64,000 nucleotides of DNA, from the NCBI GenBank assembly GCA_019915015.1, contig JAHBBC010000031.1, positions 1 through 64,000 of the forward strand. Reading direction: 5' to 3'. Positions 42,720 to 56,743 of this stretch are shown here, one piece after another. The number at the start of each line of letters is the position of its first letter. Position 1 is the first letter of the stretch. Source of the stretch: Auriscalpium vulgare (Eukaryota; Basidiomycota; Agaricomycetes; Russulales; Auriscalpiaceae). Both the position numbers and the translations under genes were made by a program. The notes under the pieces were generated by a model, which had not been told where the DNA came from, made no database searches, and saw only the letters and a list, made by a program, of their open reading frames with translations.

Positions 42720-45700
42720 CTAAAACCCCAATTGCCGCACAAAATCCTGCCACGACGCGTCCAGAATGTACGGTGTCTGCATCTGCTGTCCGATCCCGAA
42801 GGCCATCGGTGAGCGCGCGTACCCCGCGCCCGAAGATGCGATGTCCTGCATGAGCGAGGGTGGCGCCGCGGACGGTTGAGGCGCCGTATCCTGCCGCACG
42901 AATGACGTCGGCAAGGACGACAACGACGGCGCGTGCTGCGGGGGCGACGCCGACACGTCGCTAAACGCAAACGGCGCGACGGGCGCCGGGAGCGACACGC
43001 CGCTAAGCGCAGTGTAGTCGCTCATGATCTGGTCCTCCGCAGGTAGGAGCTCGCTCCGTGCTGGTGGCGCGACGCTTGGGACAGACGGGTCCGACGTCAC
43101 GACGCGTGTCATGCCGCAGAGTCGGTCGAGCTCATCTGCGCTCAGCGGCGACGCGCGCGCATCATGGTCCCGGTTCATCACGTCATGCGCCTGCTTGTGC
43201 AAGTTCTTGACTGCATCCTGTTGGAAGCGTTAACACAAAGCTCCTCCGTCGATCTGCACGGTCACTCACAGCATTCTCTGAGGCCAGCAAGTTCCCTCCC
43301 TCCTTGCCTCTCTGGAAGATTGCGTGGGCTTTGTCTAGAACATCCAAGGCGGGATTGGCTAGATTGGATGTCGGTGCGGTGCAGACTACCAGGCACATGA
43401 CAATCTGCGAAAACAATCAGGGCGAATGGTCGAAAACAAAGACAGGGAGATAAGCTGACGGCGGCAGACAAGACCTTCGAGCAGGCTATGTTCGACCTGA
43501 AGAAGATCGGGGGAGCATTTGAAACAGCGGTGCGACATCCTTCAACAAGCCGGTATGCAGAACGGTACAGCGCCATTACGGATAGGCCATATCTGTGCTT
43601 GAGGGGATCGTGCGGCTTCTCGCGCATGGCTTGCGCAAAATATGCTCGATGGATGTTCAAGAGAGCTGATGACATCGGATGAAGACAAGCAGGGATCAAA
43701 CAAAGCGGGCTTACTCACCCCACTCTTTGTTCGAGAGCACGATCCACCGCTGGAGGGTCAGAAAGCTCCCAGGGGGGTCGACCTCATTACATGTCGGGCG
43801 CAAGTATTCCGGCACGTGGAAGTCTCGCAGCTTGCGATCAAGTTCCAAGATGGCTGAGTATGCGGGCAGCTTTGCCGAGAACGCAGTCGACATGACAGTG
43901 TGCAGCAGGCGCACAAATAGGAGGTTCCAGCAATGGACTAGAATTTGGTCAGGAACGCTTGCGAGAGAATAATTGAATTATCGCACATCCCATGCCACCT
44001 TTCTCATCTCCCTCTTTGTACTTGCAATCCAAACTTTTCGGCAGGTCCGTGTCGATGAATACGAGCGAGGTGCTAGGAGGACGGCCGAATGTGAAGCTCT
44101 TCAGAACGACTGATAAGTGTTGTTGCTACGACGAGCGATGTACCACTCACACTCCATGCATCTACCCCGAACAAATGCCAGAAAACTCGGCTGCGTCGCT
44201 CACCAGTCTCCTCATCAAGACGAAATCGCGCGCTCTTCAAGTCTGCATTATGAATTTGGTGAAACGTATTTCACAAAAGTTGACATAAATGCTTACGGAG
44301 TCCGATCTAGAGGGGAAGCGAACGTCAGTCGCATCAGATCGTACGCCAGACAAGAATACGCACACTGTGAGCCATCTTCATAGCCAGACCGAGATACATC
44401 CACGCCTTAGCGCAGCCCGTCGGAATGAGGTTAACATCGCTCATCTCCAGATACTCAGCCATGAAGGTCTGATCTTGTTAGTTGATATTGCCGGATGGGC
44501 TACGACCAGCTCACCATGGTCTGCACCGAGGTCACAGTGGTTGTCGTGATTGGAGAATCAAACGTCAGAGCCACGCGCGAGAGCACAAAGTACTCGTGCG
44601 CGTCCACCACAGTGTTTGGCCCGGGTTCGAACAAGTGGGAGATGCCCAAGATTATGAAGAGTAGACCGAGGTAGTGTGATGACGGGGCGCCGTCGGGCGT
44701 GGCTCTGAACGAAAGGATGAAGCAGCGCTGGCGGGCAGCCTCACAAGGTAGACGAACCTATGATGATACACGATTTCGATCGTGTTCTCGAGTTCTGCCC
44801 GAGAGATGGAGGTAGGACTGGGAAAGTATCAGACAGGGCCGCGCAACAAGAAGCCAGACACACATGTAGACTGAGTTCACAATGAAAACGTCGCACAGTC
44901 TCTTCGCTTCTTCGTAAGATGGCAGATGGCATATCACCATCTGCCGGGTCTCTGGGTCTATTTGGTTTGGCGCGGCCTCGGGAAAGGGTACGGCGAGGAT
45001 ACGTTCATTTAGCCGTGAGCATTCAAAGAACTGTGCCGTCTCATTTGGCTTCGTAGCCTGAGTGTGAAAGTGAGCTGAGATTCAGATGCAGTGGCGTCCG
45101 TAATTACATGCAACAGATACTAGGATGCGAATTAGCATTGATGCAAGGCGATCCCTCCAAAACTGGCTTACCTCTCCTCGCGCGGACGCGCCGTAGAACC
45201 GTGAGTCACCTCGGGAGCCAATGCTCAGTGTCCCTGGACGATGTAGCAGCTCGGCGATGAGCTCGGTGATGTGTACGGAACGTATGACTAACCTAACGAA
45301 TCGATGACTTCGTCATCTCCCACCGACGGAGCTTCTGGACTGGGCGCATCGTACAGTGTGGCAGACGGGCCGTCGGACGTGAGTGACTCTTCACCGAGAA
45401 GGGGGTGTACTGCATCTGATACGGTAGCCTGTAAGGTGCCTAGACCATATTCGAGCTCGCGGATGCGCCGTGTCATGCGGTCGATCCGCGCGTGCAGTTC
45501 TTCCGTATTGGCCAACACATACCTGAACTCTATGATGAGCTTTATAACGCCACGCATACACAGTACGCACTTGTTGTTAGACTTCCCGGTAGCCAGCGAA
45601 CCTGCACATACGTCAGTTTCGCGTTCCTCGCGAAGCTGACCAGATGACACACCATTGGGACATATCGCTGCACACCCTCTCTTTGTGCACGTTTCGCAAG

Positions 45701-45930
45701 GCACCTAGCTCGCGTTCAGTGACCGCGACAGAAGACACGTCAAAACACGACTCACTTTGCGGTCGCAGCGAAGCTTCAGTCTGCGGGGAAGCAACGCGGT
45801 CAGGAGGCAGCCACAGACAGCCCGGCGGAACGAACCGGCGACACTCCGCACAGGAGACGGGCACGCGGCCAGGGCGACGACGCTGCTTGGTGGTCTCTGT
45901 GGCCTTGGTGGATTCTGCAGAGGGGGCCAT
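42720..45930 (-). CDS. Zn2Cys6 transcription factor with Fungal_trans-type middle region
   Basis: The start MAPSAESTKATETTKQ precedes a binuclear zinc cluster rebuilt over two introns: CAECRRLKLRCDRKVPCETC, then KRGCAAIC (six cysteines at standard spacing). A coiled segment follows (LHARIDRMTRRIRELEYGLGTL), then blocks typical of the fungal-specific TF domain (PSYEEAKRLCDVFIVNSVYM; EYFVLSRVALTF; ITTTTVTSVQTM; AWMYLGLAMKMAHS). The C-terminal exon ends in a Pro/Ser-rich tail with PYILDASWQDFVRQLGF, likely activating. Many short introns are present and I did not fix every middle junction, so the exon set between about 45280 and 43260 is approximate. Target genes are unknown. Confidence 0.8.
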
Positions 45931-46336
45931 GGGGTGGGAGCAGATGGGAGCTTGCGCGGTGCGCGGTGGCAGCGCGCGCCCGGCGCGAATATCGTTGTAT
46001 TATTGGACGAAATTACTCAGCCGATGGATCTGGAGGTCCCGATGCATCGAGCGACATTATCCGAGTCATGCACTGAACTTACTCGATCCCCTCGGCCTCG
46101 ACACGGAGACCTTGACTTGGCTGACAAATTATTAGATATAGCTGACTATTGTTTCCCGACGTATCACGGAGATTATGCACTGAGGCAAATTCATATCAAT
46201 ATTTTTCCTACGGATAAGTATCTTGCGCCATCTGGTCAAGCGAAAGTACTGGCGAGTCGACATGCATACTGTGCATAGCAGAACCGAAGTCGAAGAAGCA
46301 AGAGTGGACGGCGAAGAAGAGCGGCTACCCTGTAGC
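45931..46336. other. Intergenic, TF promoter / DUF2235 3' flank
   Basis: About 400 bp with no supported gene. Confidence 0.45.
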
Positions 46337-48323
46337 TCAGTCGGCCCACTCAAACTTATGGGGCAACTTCGGTCTTGGCTTATATTTCCCGCCCTTTAGG
46401 CCCTCCGCATCCATCCTGGTTTTCACGGACCGATGAATGTACACCTTGCGGCCCTCCTGTTCCGGAATGACGCGGGCGCGCCCAAGGTTCCAGCTGTAAA
46501 GACGCATCCATGCCTTTCGTGAGTCACACACACGCCCCAAGGCCCAACCCAGCACTCACGAAATATCATGCTCCCACTTTAGATTCTCCTTCTGCTTCAC
46601 GCGCTGGCGGAGCGGCAGCACCTCCAAAATCCACCACCCCTTCTTCAGCCTCAGCATGTCATATAGTGGGCTCACTGCGTCCGCGGCGTCCTCGTCCTCC
46701 TCCGAGCGCATGGTCGCCGCCGCTTCCTCCGAGGCCTGCGGCTCCTCCACGAGTGTTCCTTCCGTCTGCTCGCGCGCCGTCCGCGTGCTTTTCCCTGCGA
46801 GGCTCGGCGTCGGAGGCAGAGCGGGTGGGCGCGGCAGCACGATGGGGTACAGCGAGGCGGGGTCCATGCCGATGTCGGCGAAAGTGTTGCGGTGGAACTG
46901 GATGCCCGTGCCCGCGAGGAAGACCTGGCGAATCATCCAGCGCAGGGAGATGCGCGCAAGGCTGTTGCGCGTGCCATTCGGCACGGAACCGCCGCCCACG
47001 TCTGGAACGCCAATAAGCGTCGACCACGCACTGTGCGAGAGGTGCACGCACCGCAATGGCACCCGGCGAACCACACTTCCAGGCTGTCCGACTGGCGCGG
47101 GCCGTCGTCGTAATGCTCCTCAAGGTGCTTTGCGGACGTGTGGCGGTGATCCTGGTGGTGCGAGTGCGGGTGCCGCGTCTGGTTGGAGCGCGGCATCTCG
47201 CCCGGCTGCACACCGAGGTCACAGACGTGCGGCGGGCTGGGCTGGAAGTGCTTTGCCTTGAACTTGGCGCGGCGCTCATCCAGGGAGATGGCATGCCGGA
47301 AGTATCGAATGGCCGTGTTCGATGCAGTGAAGGGAAGCCGGCGCTCAATCAGGCCTACAGAGCTCACGGTGTCCCTTCCCCGCGATATAAGCCTGCAGAA
47401 CGGGTGCGGACGAACCGAGCACATACCATACGCCGAGGAACTCAATCTCGACATCCACAGAGAAAGCCTTCTTGAACGCAGTGCTCTGTTTCCAGCCTAT
47501 CTCGTCCTCCCGTGTGTACATTTTGTACGCGAATGGCACTTGCTGATGATTGCAAGCAGGCAAGAGGCCGACCTATAGTGGGCGTATCGTCTCAAGGTCG
47601 AGCGTGATTGAAACGTTACTATTGCACACCTTGTGGATCATGCCTGCCAGTGACCGCGCAGTGTATGCGCCGCGAGAAAAGCCAAATAAGCATATCTTGT
47701 CCTCGGCCTGGTCTGCGCGGGGGGTGAGAGGTGGACCGTGACACCGAGAGGCGCTGCGTACAGTTCTGCATCAAAAACTCGTATCCACCTGTCCAAGGTA
47801 TGAGCGTCCATCCGACGAGATTGAATGGTATCCTCACTCATGACATGCGCGTCGAGATGGTTTCCAATGGCCATGTCAATGGTCTTGTCAAGGCTTGCCA
47901 TGAAGGGCGTCGCGATTTGGGGGACCGTGTAGGTTCCAATGCCTGCCTGCCATTGCCAAATCGAACACCGAGTCTAAGTGCAGACTACTGAGCGAACGGA
48001 CCTGGTAGTAGACCATCTGCTGGCTCCGGTCGTCCTTTTTAAGCATCGAGAATAACTGCACGATGTTGGAGTTCTGCGACGGCAGAATCAGCTCTAGCGC
48101 ATATATATATATTCGACCCACTGGCACGCACGTCCGCATCGAACTGATCGCCTGTGCCGTCAAAGCAAAGCACGATTGTGCGATACTGATGGGAGGACGG
48201 AATGACCCTGTCGTCGAAAGGCTGCGAGACGGCGGAGCTCTCCCCCGTCGAGGCCAGCTTGCGCGGCAATGGCTCAACATAGGCGGCCGACTCGCTCTGT
48301 GTTCTGCCCACGGCCCCGGTCAT
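46337..48323 (-). CDS. DUF2235 alpha/beta-hydrolase (Tle1-like phospholipase fold)
   Basis: Multi-exon gene on the complement. After a short N-terminus, TIVLCFDGTGDQFD and NSNIVQLFSMLKKDD form the DUF2235 opening. GFSRGAYTARSLAGMIHKVGLL holds the GxSxG nucleophile serine. VSSVGLIERRLPF, RYFRHAISLDERRAKF, and WFAGCHCDVGGGSVPN (catalytic Asp/His region, joined over an intron) follow. The last exon reads WNLGRARVIPEQEGRKVYIHRSV and ends HKFEWAD. Proteins with this domain form a large Agaricomycete family and share a fold with bacterial Tle1 phospholipases. The natural substrate is unknown. The junction at the last intron uses the AG before CTGGAACCT to keep phase. Confidence 0.85.
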
Positions 48324-49119
48324 GTTGATGATGGGAGAGGTAGTCGCGGCGGAGGTGCCGTGCTATATATGCGGCGGCAGGGAGGCGCAGACCTGGCATT
48401 GGCAAGCCTGAGGGAGAGGCGGACATGGACATCAGATTCACTGACAGGTGAATGCAGATGAAGCGCACGCAGGGAATGACGCCCCGTCTGCCAACTGGAG
48501 ACGAAGGCGTATCTACTATCCGTTCATTAACTAAGAGGGCTTCCATGCATACATCACGGGGCGCTGTACGTCCGTGTGCCGGAATGCGATGCGGTGAAGG
48601 GGTTGCTTGGACGCGGGGCGTGGGGACACACCGCGCTATGTCCTTTGCCTCGTCGCAGGCAGGCCGCACGCCAGGCCGGGTCGACTGTGTACTAGGAGGC
48701 TCTTGACACCGGTAGTGTGACCCATTCGCGCCCACGAGTCAGCGGCGCCAAGGATCCTGTACTGGAATACAAAGTCACCTGTCGACGGCGTTGCCGGGAA
48801 GAAACAACCGACAGCCAATACGGGTGGCTCCTCGCCGCAAAGAGGGCGCGCCGTTCTCACGGGACGGCACTCACATGCCATCCCCCGGCACTATAGACCA
48901 GGACCTCTGTAGTACCCGCGCAACTCAATTTCCCCAAAGCGTGCAGCAGCCAAACAATCTTCATTCAAAGTCATACTGGATTTTCTGTAAGAGGGGAAAA
49001 GTCATAGTCATCACCGAGCTACAATATACAGAGCCTGCCAAGCTATCACAAGGCAGCCACGCGAACATAATACGAGACCAGTGCAGGTACAGGTACGGGA
49101 GGGTGTACGGTCTGGGCAC
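48324..49119. other. Intergenic, no gene supported
   Basis: About 800 bp between the DUF2235 start and the histone H3 stop. Short frames only. Confidence 0.45.
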
Positions 49120-49907
<788 letters not shown>

Positions 49908-50691
49908 TGCTTGAGAGGAGTTATTGAGCTAGAAAAGGTCTAAAGGGGGCGGGAGGCGGGCGGCGGTGGTGGTGGTGGGTAGAGAGTGAAGAGGGGGAAG
50001 AAGAGGCGAGAAAACGACGAACGACGTTCACGCTCCGAACGTATTTCCCACGCCGATCGCAGTCAACGCGACGCACGGACCAAGCCCCGCGAATTCGGAT
50101 GCGTTTAGGCAACAGCCACTGGCAGAAGTTCCCACGCCCATCCGTTGCTCGCGCACAACTAACATATTTCTGCCACAACCACCACTCTTGCAGACGGGTG
50201 AAAGGACTTGTATTGCACCTTTGCGTACCGTTACTTGCCAGTTGGTAATTTGTGAGATTTATTTAGCCTGCACAAGGTGCGTTACAAGATGGCTCGCCTC
50301 CGCGTCCGCCACAGCCACATCATCCGAGCATCTTTCCAAGTAAAAGCTGCTCCGATGAAAAACTCACTTTTCTGCATACCTGGTCTCCCAAAAGGCGCAA
50401 AATTTGAGCCGTAGCTTTGCTCGCAAGCATCTGGCTGGGGAGCTAAGACGAGAATCGAAACTTGCCCAGCAAGCAGCATGCTGACCACCATCGGATGAGC
50501 ACAACCATCTGATCATCTAGTGAGAATATATGTCCATAGATACAGGTATCAGTACATCGAGGGTATACATAACAAATCGAGATGCAATCGTAAATAATTC
50601 ACAGATCGTGACCGACCTCCGTCCTACCGACTTTCCGCGCGACATCACGCTCACCGCACGCGCGCCGCAAGAACTGCACATGCTCAACGTC
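49908..50691. other. Intergenic upstream of histone H3
   Basis: About 780 bp. It contains G-rich runs just upstream of H3. No divergent histone H4 gene was found. Confidence 0.45.
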
Positions 50692-51562
50692 TCATGACTT
50701 CGCCTCCAACACGTTCTTGCGCATCTGATCGAATCGCGCGCCCTCACCCTCCGCCTTTTCGATCGTCTTCACGAGGCTCTCCTCGCGGCTCTGCAGACGC
50801 TGCTCCATGCCGAGGATGAGCAGGCGCACCTGCTCGACGTGCGCGAGCGTCGCCTCCACGCTTGCCTGAGACGGTGGTGCGGGCGCGGATGCGTCGGGTG
50901 TCGGCGACGCGACGAAGCCGAGCTGCGGGGACGTGAAATTGAACGCGGTGGCGGAGCGCGGCACGAAGGACGTCGCGGCGGGGGCAATCTCCAAGTTCGT
51001 CTGACCACGCGGTAAACACGCGCATGAGATACGCTTAACGGGGTACAGAAAGGGCATGGAAGTGCGTACCTGCCAGTTGTCACCTGCGAGCTTGGAGAGC
51101 TCCCGCTCGAGCAGCTTCTCTCGCTGTTTCCCCCTGCACGTACACACAGACACGTGTTTCAGCGCCAGACGAACTGCACGTGTCTCGCAATGCGACGCAC
51201 CGCTCGAGCTCAACCATAGCGCGCTCGTTCTCGCGCAGGGTGCCCTGGAGCAACAACTCCAGGTTGTGGTACTCCTTCTCGACCGCCTGGATCCGCTCGA
51301 TGGGCGGCCGCTGCGCAAGCTGCGCCTGCAGTCCCTGTATCTGCGCCTGAAGCTAATAGCACATCCCGCCCGCTAGTCAGTCCACGCCCTGACAGTCTGT
51401 GGGGTCACTTACGCGGTCGTTCTCCCTGTCCTTCTCGAGCAGCTGCCGCCGCAGAGCCACTTCGCTCATTTCCTCCGGGTTTTCCTTTAGCACACCGAGG
51501 TCGTCAAATCCCCCGGCCATCGACGGCCGCGCCGTGTGTCGAACGCTCTGTGCGCGTCGCAT
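50692..51562 (-). CDS. Coiled-coil protein of unknown function
   Basis: Four to five exons on the complement. The start is at 51562 or the internal ATG at 51520 (MAGGFDDLGVLKENPEE), which I prefer because the conserved-looking sequence begins there. Heptad-rich blocks RRQLLEKDRENDRLQAQ, ERIQAVEKEYHNLELLLQG, RENERAMVELERGKQREKLL and ERELSKLAGDNWQ predict a long coiled coil. A Pro/Ala/Ser linker follows, then a second helix (LAHVEQVRLLILGMEQRL; REESLVKTIEKAEGEG). The family was not recognised. Cytoskeletal or kinetochore scaffolds look like this, but nothing here proves it. Confidence 0.62.
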
Positions 51563-51805
51563 GTGAGCAGATGGCGGTGCGGGGCGAGGGGTGTTGAACG
51601 CGTGGGTCTGACCCAGTCTGAGTGAGGAAGGCAGTCGCGAACCGTCACGTGCTCTGGAAAGGGCCGGGCCGCCGGGGGCCCGAGGGCCGACAGAGGCTAC
51701 GGCTGTTGCGAAGGAAGTCGACGCTGTCTATACTCTGCCTCGACGGGGAGACTAAGGGAGGTCGTCCGTGCGATCCAATACCGTCAAATATTATTCGATG
51801 AATGA

Positions 51806-53481
51806 TTATGAATTATCCTCGAAGACATTCCAAACCCTCCGATGGCCACATCCCGGTGCATGGTCATATCCCTCCCGCTCTCCCGACCCCGCCAAACACA
51901 GCACGGGCACCCGACCCTCAACCAGCGACGCAAACTGCTCATCCTCGTCCCCCAGCACGTCGACGAGCCCGTCGTACCCGACGTCCGACAGCGCGAATTC
52001 GTCATCCTCGAGCATCGCGAAGCGCAGCAGTCGCGTGCCTTGCACCCACGATGTGCGCAGGCGCTCGCGGATGGCAGAGAGCGTGGACAGACCCTTGGCC
52101 CAACCGCGGGCGAAGTCAGCGCGAATGGCGGCGTGGCTGGCCACGGGCGTGTGCATTGGGAGAGACAATGAAATTGTGCGGAGGGAGGGCGCCAGGGGCA
52201 AAATGTGGAATCGTTGAAGGTTGGGCGCCGCGGCGGATGAGGACGAATGCGGCGCTGTGTCTTTTCGCGAGGGACGGTCGCGAATAGATATTGTGGCGGT
52301 GGCTAGGCCGCGTCTGCCCTTGCCCTTGCCCTTGCCCTTACCCTTGCCTTTACCATTTGGTGGCGGAGGAGGAGGCGGTGGCTGGGCTGCTTGCTCACTC
52401 TCCTCGCCACCTTCCTCGTCAGCTTGAGGTAGCGGTTGCAGTGCGAGCTGCTGCAGAAGCCACCGCTTTAGATCCCTTTCGCGCTGCTTGGCGAGCACCG
52501 CACCCGCAGTCGCCATCGTCCTTCCGAGGTCTTGCCACTCAGGCGCTCCCCGCTCCCCCCGACAGAGCTTGCTCCGGTCCACAATGAGGTGCCGAAGATC
52601 GCGGAAGCGCTGTAGCGTAGCATATATGTCCTTCTCGCTAACCGCGCATGTGGAGAGGTCGAGCAGCTCGACACTGGGCAGGGCGGCGGGGCTCGTGTAG
52701 ACGAAGGGGCCGACCTGGCGGTCAGGAATGCGCAACCGACAGTTCTCGAGCGACTCGAGCGCGGCAGACGTGAGGAGCGTGTGCACCGCGTCGAGCGTAT
52801 GGAATACGAGCGGTTGCGCAAATCCCGGAGGTGTGATAGCCGGGTCGAGCGGATCTTGTGTGATAGACAGGGTCGGGAGGTCGTATATTGGCCATTTAGC
52901 TAGAGAGAGGATGGCGGAGTCGAAGTAGGCTCCCTAGGAAGTGGCCATGAGTGAGACGGCCAGACACGCGAGCTGCGTCGAGGACATACCTTGAGAAATT
53001 GGTAGTAACTGGCCTGCTTCACGCTGCCATACCCAGTTATAGATCACAAGTGACATATACAGATGGTAGACTTACTATGGCCTGAAACGCAATGCGAGGA
53101 AATCCAGGCCATGCATGGGGTAGCAAAGAACTCCTCCAGATGCTCTGGGACGAAGCTCGGGCCGATGCACAAGCTCAACCAGGTCAGCTTTGGCAGCGTG
53201 CGGACGAAATTGAGGGCGACGTCTGGGTCAACAGTCCACATATTTAGGCTGAACTTGCGAATAAGCTGCGCATGTTCGGGAAATGCACGTAGGTCACGGC
53301 GAAGGAGGTCGATCTGCTCCGGGTGCTTGAGGTTAACGTGGTAAAAAAGATGAGACTGAGCGATATGGCGAGTAGGCAGGGCGCGGGTAAGCGCGATGGT
53401 CGCCTGCTGGAGGTCGACTGTCGGGACGTGGTCGAGGATAACTTCGAACAGTTCAGCAGGCAGGTCTTGCAGCCTGCCCAT
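51806..53481 (-). CDS. F-box / leucine-rich protein with Gly-Lys repeat
   Basis: Exon 1 starts MGRLQDLPAELFEVILDHVP, a typical F-box, followed by LRR-like text (LIRKFSLNMWTVDPDVALNFVRTLPKLTWLSLCIG). Two short exons bridge to a long last exon containing LPTLSITQDPLDPAITPPGF, ELLDLSTCAVSEKDIYATL, an acidic/poly-Pro stretch and a run of seven Gly-Lys pairs encoded by a 6-bp repeat near 52317-52357. Residues after the repeat return to LRR style (RTISLSLPMHTPVASHAAI). Probably an SCF adaptor by motif. Divergent from SLY1, with about 210 bp between starts. Confidence 0.72.
52317..52357. repeat. Hexanucleotide repeat coding (Gly-Lys)n
   Basis: CCCTTG / CCCTTA units on the + strand, about seven copies, in frame inside the F-box gene. 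Confidence 0.8.
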
Positions 53482-53693
53482 CGTCGGAGAGAATTAGAGC
53501 TTGAAGATGATATTTTCAAGGTAAGAGATGATTTGTGAGCAGTCAAGCGGTTACGGCCCACGTGGAATTGCCGAGCTCACAGCCGCGAGTCCCAGCCAGC
53601 CTCTGCCAGTACTAGTGCCTCGTCCCCAATACCTCCAGGCTTCTTCGAAAAACGGCTCGCAGACCCTGGTAAAGACGGCCGTCTTATACCTCC

Positions 53694-56135
53694 ATGGCAA
53701 GCACAGGTCTGAAGCAGGTATGTGTACGCATATATCGCTCATTGCACCCCATTCAGCTCTTCCATAGGCTGTAACTGCAACAACCGTGCAGCAGGCGCAA
53801 ACGAACGCCCTGCTCACCCTGCTGAACCTCAATCAAACCGTAGACACCTCAAACAATGGCCTCACTGCGACTACACAGAAAGCCTCGCCAGTCAAGCCGG
53901 CCGGCCCTCCTGTGTGGAAGATCCTTGTGCTTGACCAAGAAACCAAGGATGTCCTCGCGACGGTGTTGCGCGTTCAAGACCTCCGCGATATAGGCGTCAC
54001 TCTTCACGTGTACGTGTCCCTCGTATTGGGGGAGCTGCATTACTCACCCGCTGTGTCGGTGCAGACAACTCCACTCATCACGACCGCCGCTGTCCGACGT
54101 ACCTGCCATATACTTTGTGTCGCCCACGCTCGCTAATATTCGGCGGATAGCAGAGGACTTGGAGAAAGGTCTCTATGAGTCATTCCATTTGAACTTTTCG
54201 GAACCTCTCTCCAGGTCGTTACTAGAGGAGTTGGCTGGCTCAGTAGCAAAGGATGGAACAGGCGACCTGGTCTCGGAGGTGTGTGTCAGTTCATCATGTG
54301 TGATGTTCTGCTCAGACATAGTTGTTTCTCAGGTTGTTGACCAGTACCTCTCTTTCATCGCACCATCTGCCTCGCTCTACTCGCTCTTACCTCCGCCGCC
54401 GCCACTTCCATCTCTTGATGCTCCCAGTCAACCAGGCCCCTCGCATTCCTCAACTTCCTACGCTATCCTTAATTCCCCGTCATCCTCGGAGCAGCAAATT
54501 GAGGCCGAAATTGAGCGAATAGCTAGCGGGATATTCAGTGTGGTTGCTACGATCGGTGTGCTTGCCTCAGGTGCCTCTCACGAATCGTCGCGTTCTGACA
54601 GCCTCATGTGCGACAGGGCAAGTCCCGATCATTCGTGCACCGAAAGGCAACGCCGCGGAGATGATTGCCAAGAAACTTGAGACAAAGATCCGAGACTCTA
54701 TAATTACCGCGTCTCGGTCGCAAGGTTCTTCGCTGTTTGCGCAGGATGCGGCAGGCGGGCTCTCAAACCTGCAGCGACCAGGTGCGTAGGAGCAGCCTCG
54801 TACGACGCCATGCGTTTTGACAGACGTCATTCGGCAGTGCTCGTAATCCTTGACCGAAATATCGACCTGGTACCCATCCTCTCGCACGGCTGGACATATC
54901 AATCGCTGGTTTCAGATTGCCTCGAGATGAAGCTGAATCGTGTCACTGTGACACAGCCACAGAAGAAAGCCTATGATTTGGACTCCAAAGATTTCTTCTG
55001 GGCAAAGAACGCAGCGAATCCGTTCCCACAAGTTGCAGAGGACATCGACGCAGAGCTGATCCGGTATAAGCAGGACGCCGCCGAAATTACGCGGTCTACT
55101 GGCGTCAGTGACGTGAACGACATTGCCCAACTGTACGTTCTCGGACCCTCACTTGGGCTCTGGTTCTTGCTGACATGAAGCATTGGTGAACTCATAGCGA
55201 TCTGTCTGCGAATGCCACCCACCTCAAGACGGCCATTACGCAGCTCCCCGAGCTGACCGCGCGCAAAGCGACGCTCGACACGCACATGAACATTGCAACT
55301 GCCCTGCTCGAGCAGATCAAGGCGCGCGCGCTCGACGAGCTTTTTAGCACGGAGGAGGCGGTCGGCAAGCAGACAGTCGCAACGATCCTCGAGACTTTGC
55401 GTGCGCCAAAGTCCGAGGGCCACCCTACGCCGCTCGACCAGCTGCGCCTCGTGCTCGTGTTCTACCTGTCTTCACAGGACAATGCGGTCTCGAAGGACGA
55501 CATTGGAGAGCTCGAGGCCGAGCTGAAGACGGCCGGTGTCGATATCGCTCCGTTCGAATACGTGCGGCGGCTGCGGGAGATCTCGCGGATGATGGTTCCT
55601 AGCGCGGCCGGGGGGAGCGCGACGCCTGTGGTTGGCGGCGGCGGTCAGGGTGGCGAGCTATTAAAAGGTTTCACATTTCTTGGCAAAGGCGTAAGAATTC
55701 CCTTATCCGCGCGCAGCGCTGAACTGAATCCGCGCACAGATCACAGACCGCTTTAAAGACGGCGGCCTGGAAAACCTCATATCTGGCGTGAAAAACTTCC
55801 TACCCACAAACAAGCTTTGCACCGTCACGCGCCTCGCAGAGGCGCTCATGGACCCGTCCGCTGCGTCGAATCAATCGCTCCAGGAGACGGACGAGTACGT
55901 GTTCCTTGACCCCCGCGCGCCGCGCAATGCCGCGGCGGCGGCGGGGCGCGGGAGGCGCATGGCGTTTGCGGACGGCATCGTGTTCATGGTCGGCGGCGCA
56001 GGGTACGTGGAGTACGGGAATCTCGAGGAGTGGGCGGGGAAGACGGGCAAGCGCGTCACATATGGCGGGACAGAGATCTGGGACCCGGAGGGGTTCGTGC
56101 GCGTGCTGCAGGAGCTGGGCAAGTCGCAGTCGTAG
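53694..56135 (+). CDS. SLY1: Sec1/Munc18 protein SLY1 (ER-Golgi fusion)
   Basis: Eight exons, the first 24 nt (53694-53717), the next from 53768. In-frame joins give the SM-family order: [124 protein letters not shown] (the SM hallmark DRxxDL), [41 protein letters not shown] and a C-terminal [14 protein letters not shown]. Sly1 binds the syntaxin Sed5 and promotes SNARE assembly on the cytosolic face of ER-Golgi membranes. Gly/Ala-rich inserts near the end ([21 protein letters not shown]) are lineage-specific. Confidence 0.93.
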
Positions 56136-56743
56136 GGCAGAATCCGCATACGCAGCGATCCGGCTGTTCGTGGCGAATCCTAGACTGCAATTGAGGATGA
56201 ATCCCCGACTTCACACGAAGTGTGGAGGAGGGCTTATCAGCGAGCGCTGAACATGTATCGTCCCCTACAAGCAGTTCGCGCCGTGGGATATAAGTTTTAG
56301 TGGCTGAGCAATCTGATTAGATGGACTCCTGCCTCGTTGCACATCTCTATAGCTCACCATTCATCGAAACGTTAGACTACCTCTGTCAACATCTTGCTCT
56401 ATCGCTTATATTCAGAACGACTATCTTCTGATACCATAAGGTCAAGCTACGGAGACTACTCTATCGCTATCGCTTACCTTCCTTTGGTCACCACGTTACT
56501 TCCTGCATCGCACAGTTGCTTGTTTAGTCTGTATCGCGCACGGTATTTTTGATCTTTTGATTTGTTTACAGCTCATCTAACAGACGAAATAACTTCATCA
56601 CGACCCCAGCTATAGCGAAGTCGGGGACCGGCGCCCGCGGCGCCGCTACGAGATCTAAAGTTCTGAGTGCATTAAATCTATGGTGGTATCATAGGGGTTG
56701 CATAGGTATCAAGAAAGCAACTCTATCTCCGGCTTCAAGTGAC
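56136..56743. other. Convergent intergenic region (SLY1 / F-box)
   Basis: About 600 bp, AT-richer than its surroundings, with a GC palindrome (GGCGCCCGCGGCGCC) near 56630. No gene was seen. Confidence 0.5.

Noticed and set aside
44634..44645. GGGTTCGAAC resembling a tRNA B box
   Set aside because: It lies in the coding region of the Zn2Cys6 regulator, and no A box or cloverleaf can be drawn around it.
49908..50691. Divergent histone H4 next to H3
   Set aside because: The upstream frames do not encode any H4 block such as GKGGKGLGK or RDAVTYTEH.
56620..56645. GC palindrome GGCGCCCGCGGCGCC as a terminator or origin
   Set aside because: A single short palindrome between convergent fungal genes. 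Hairpin terminators are not used by RNA polymerase II, and nothing else supports a function.
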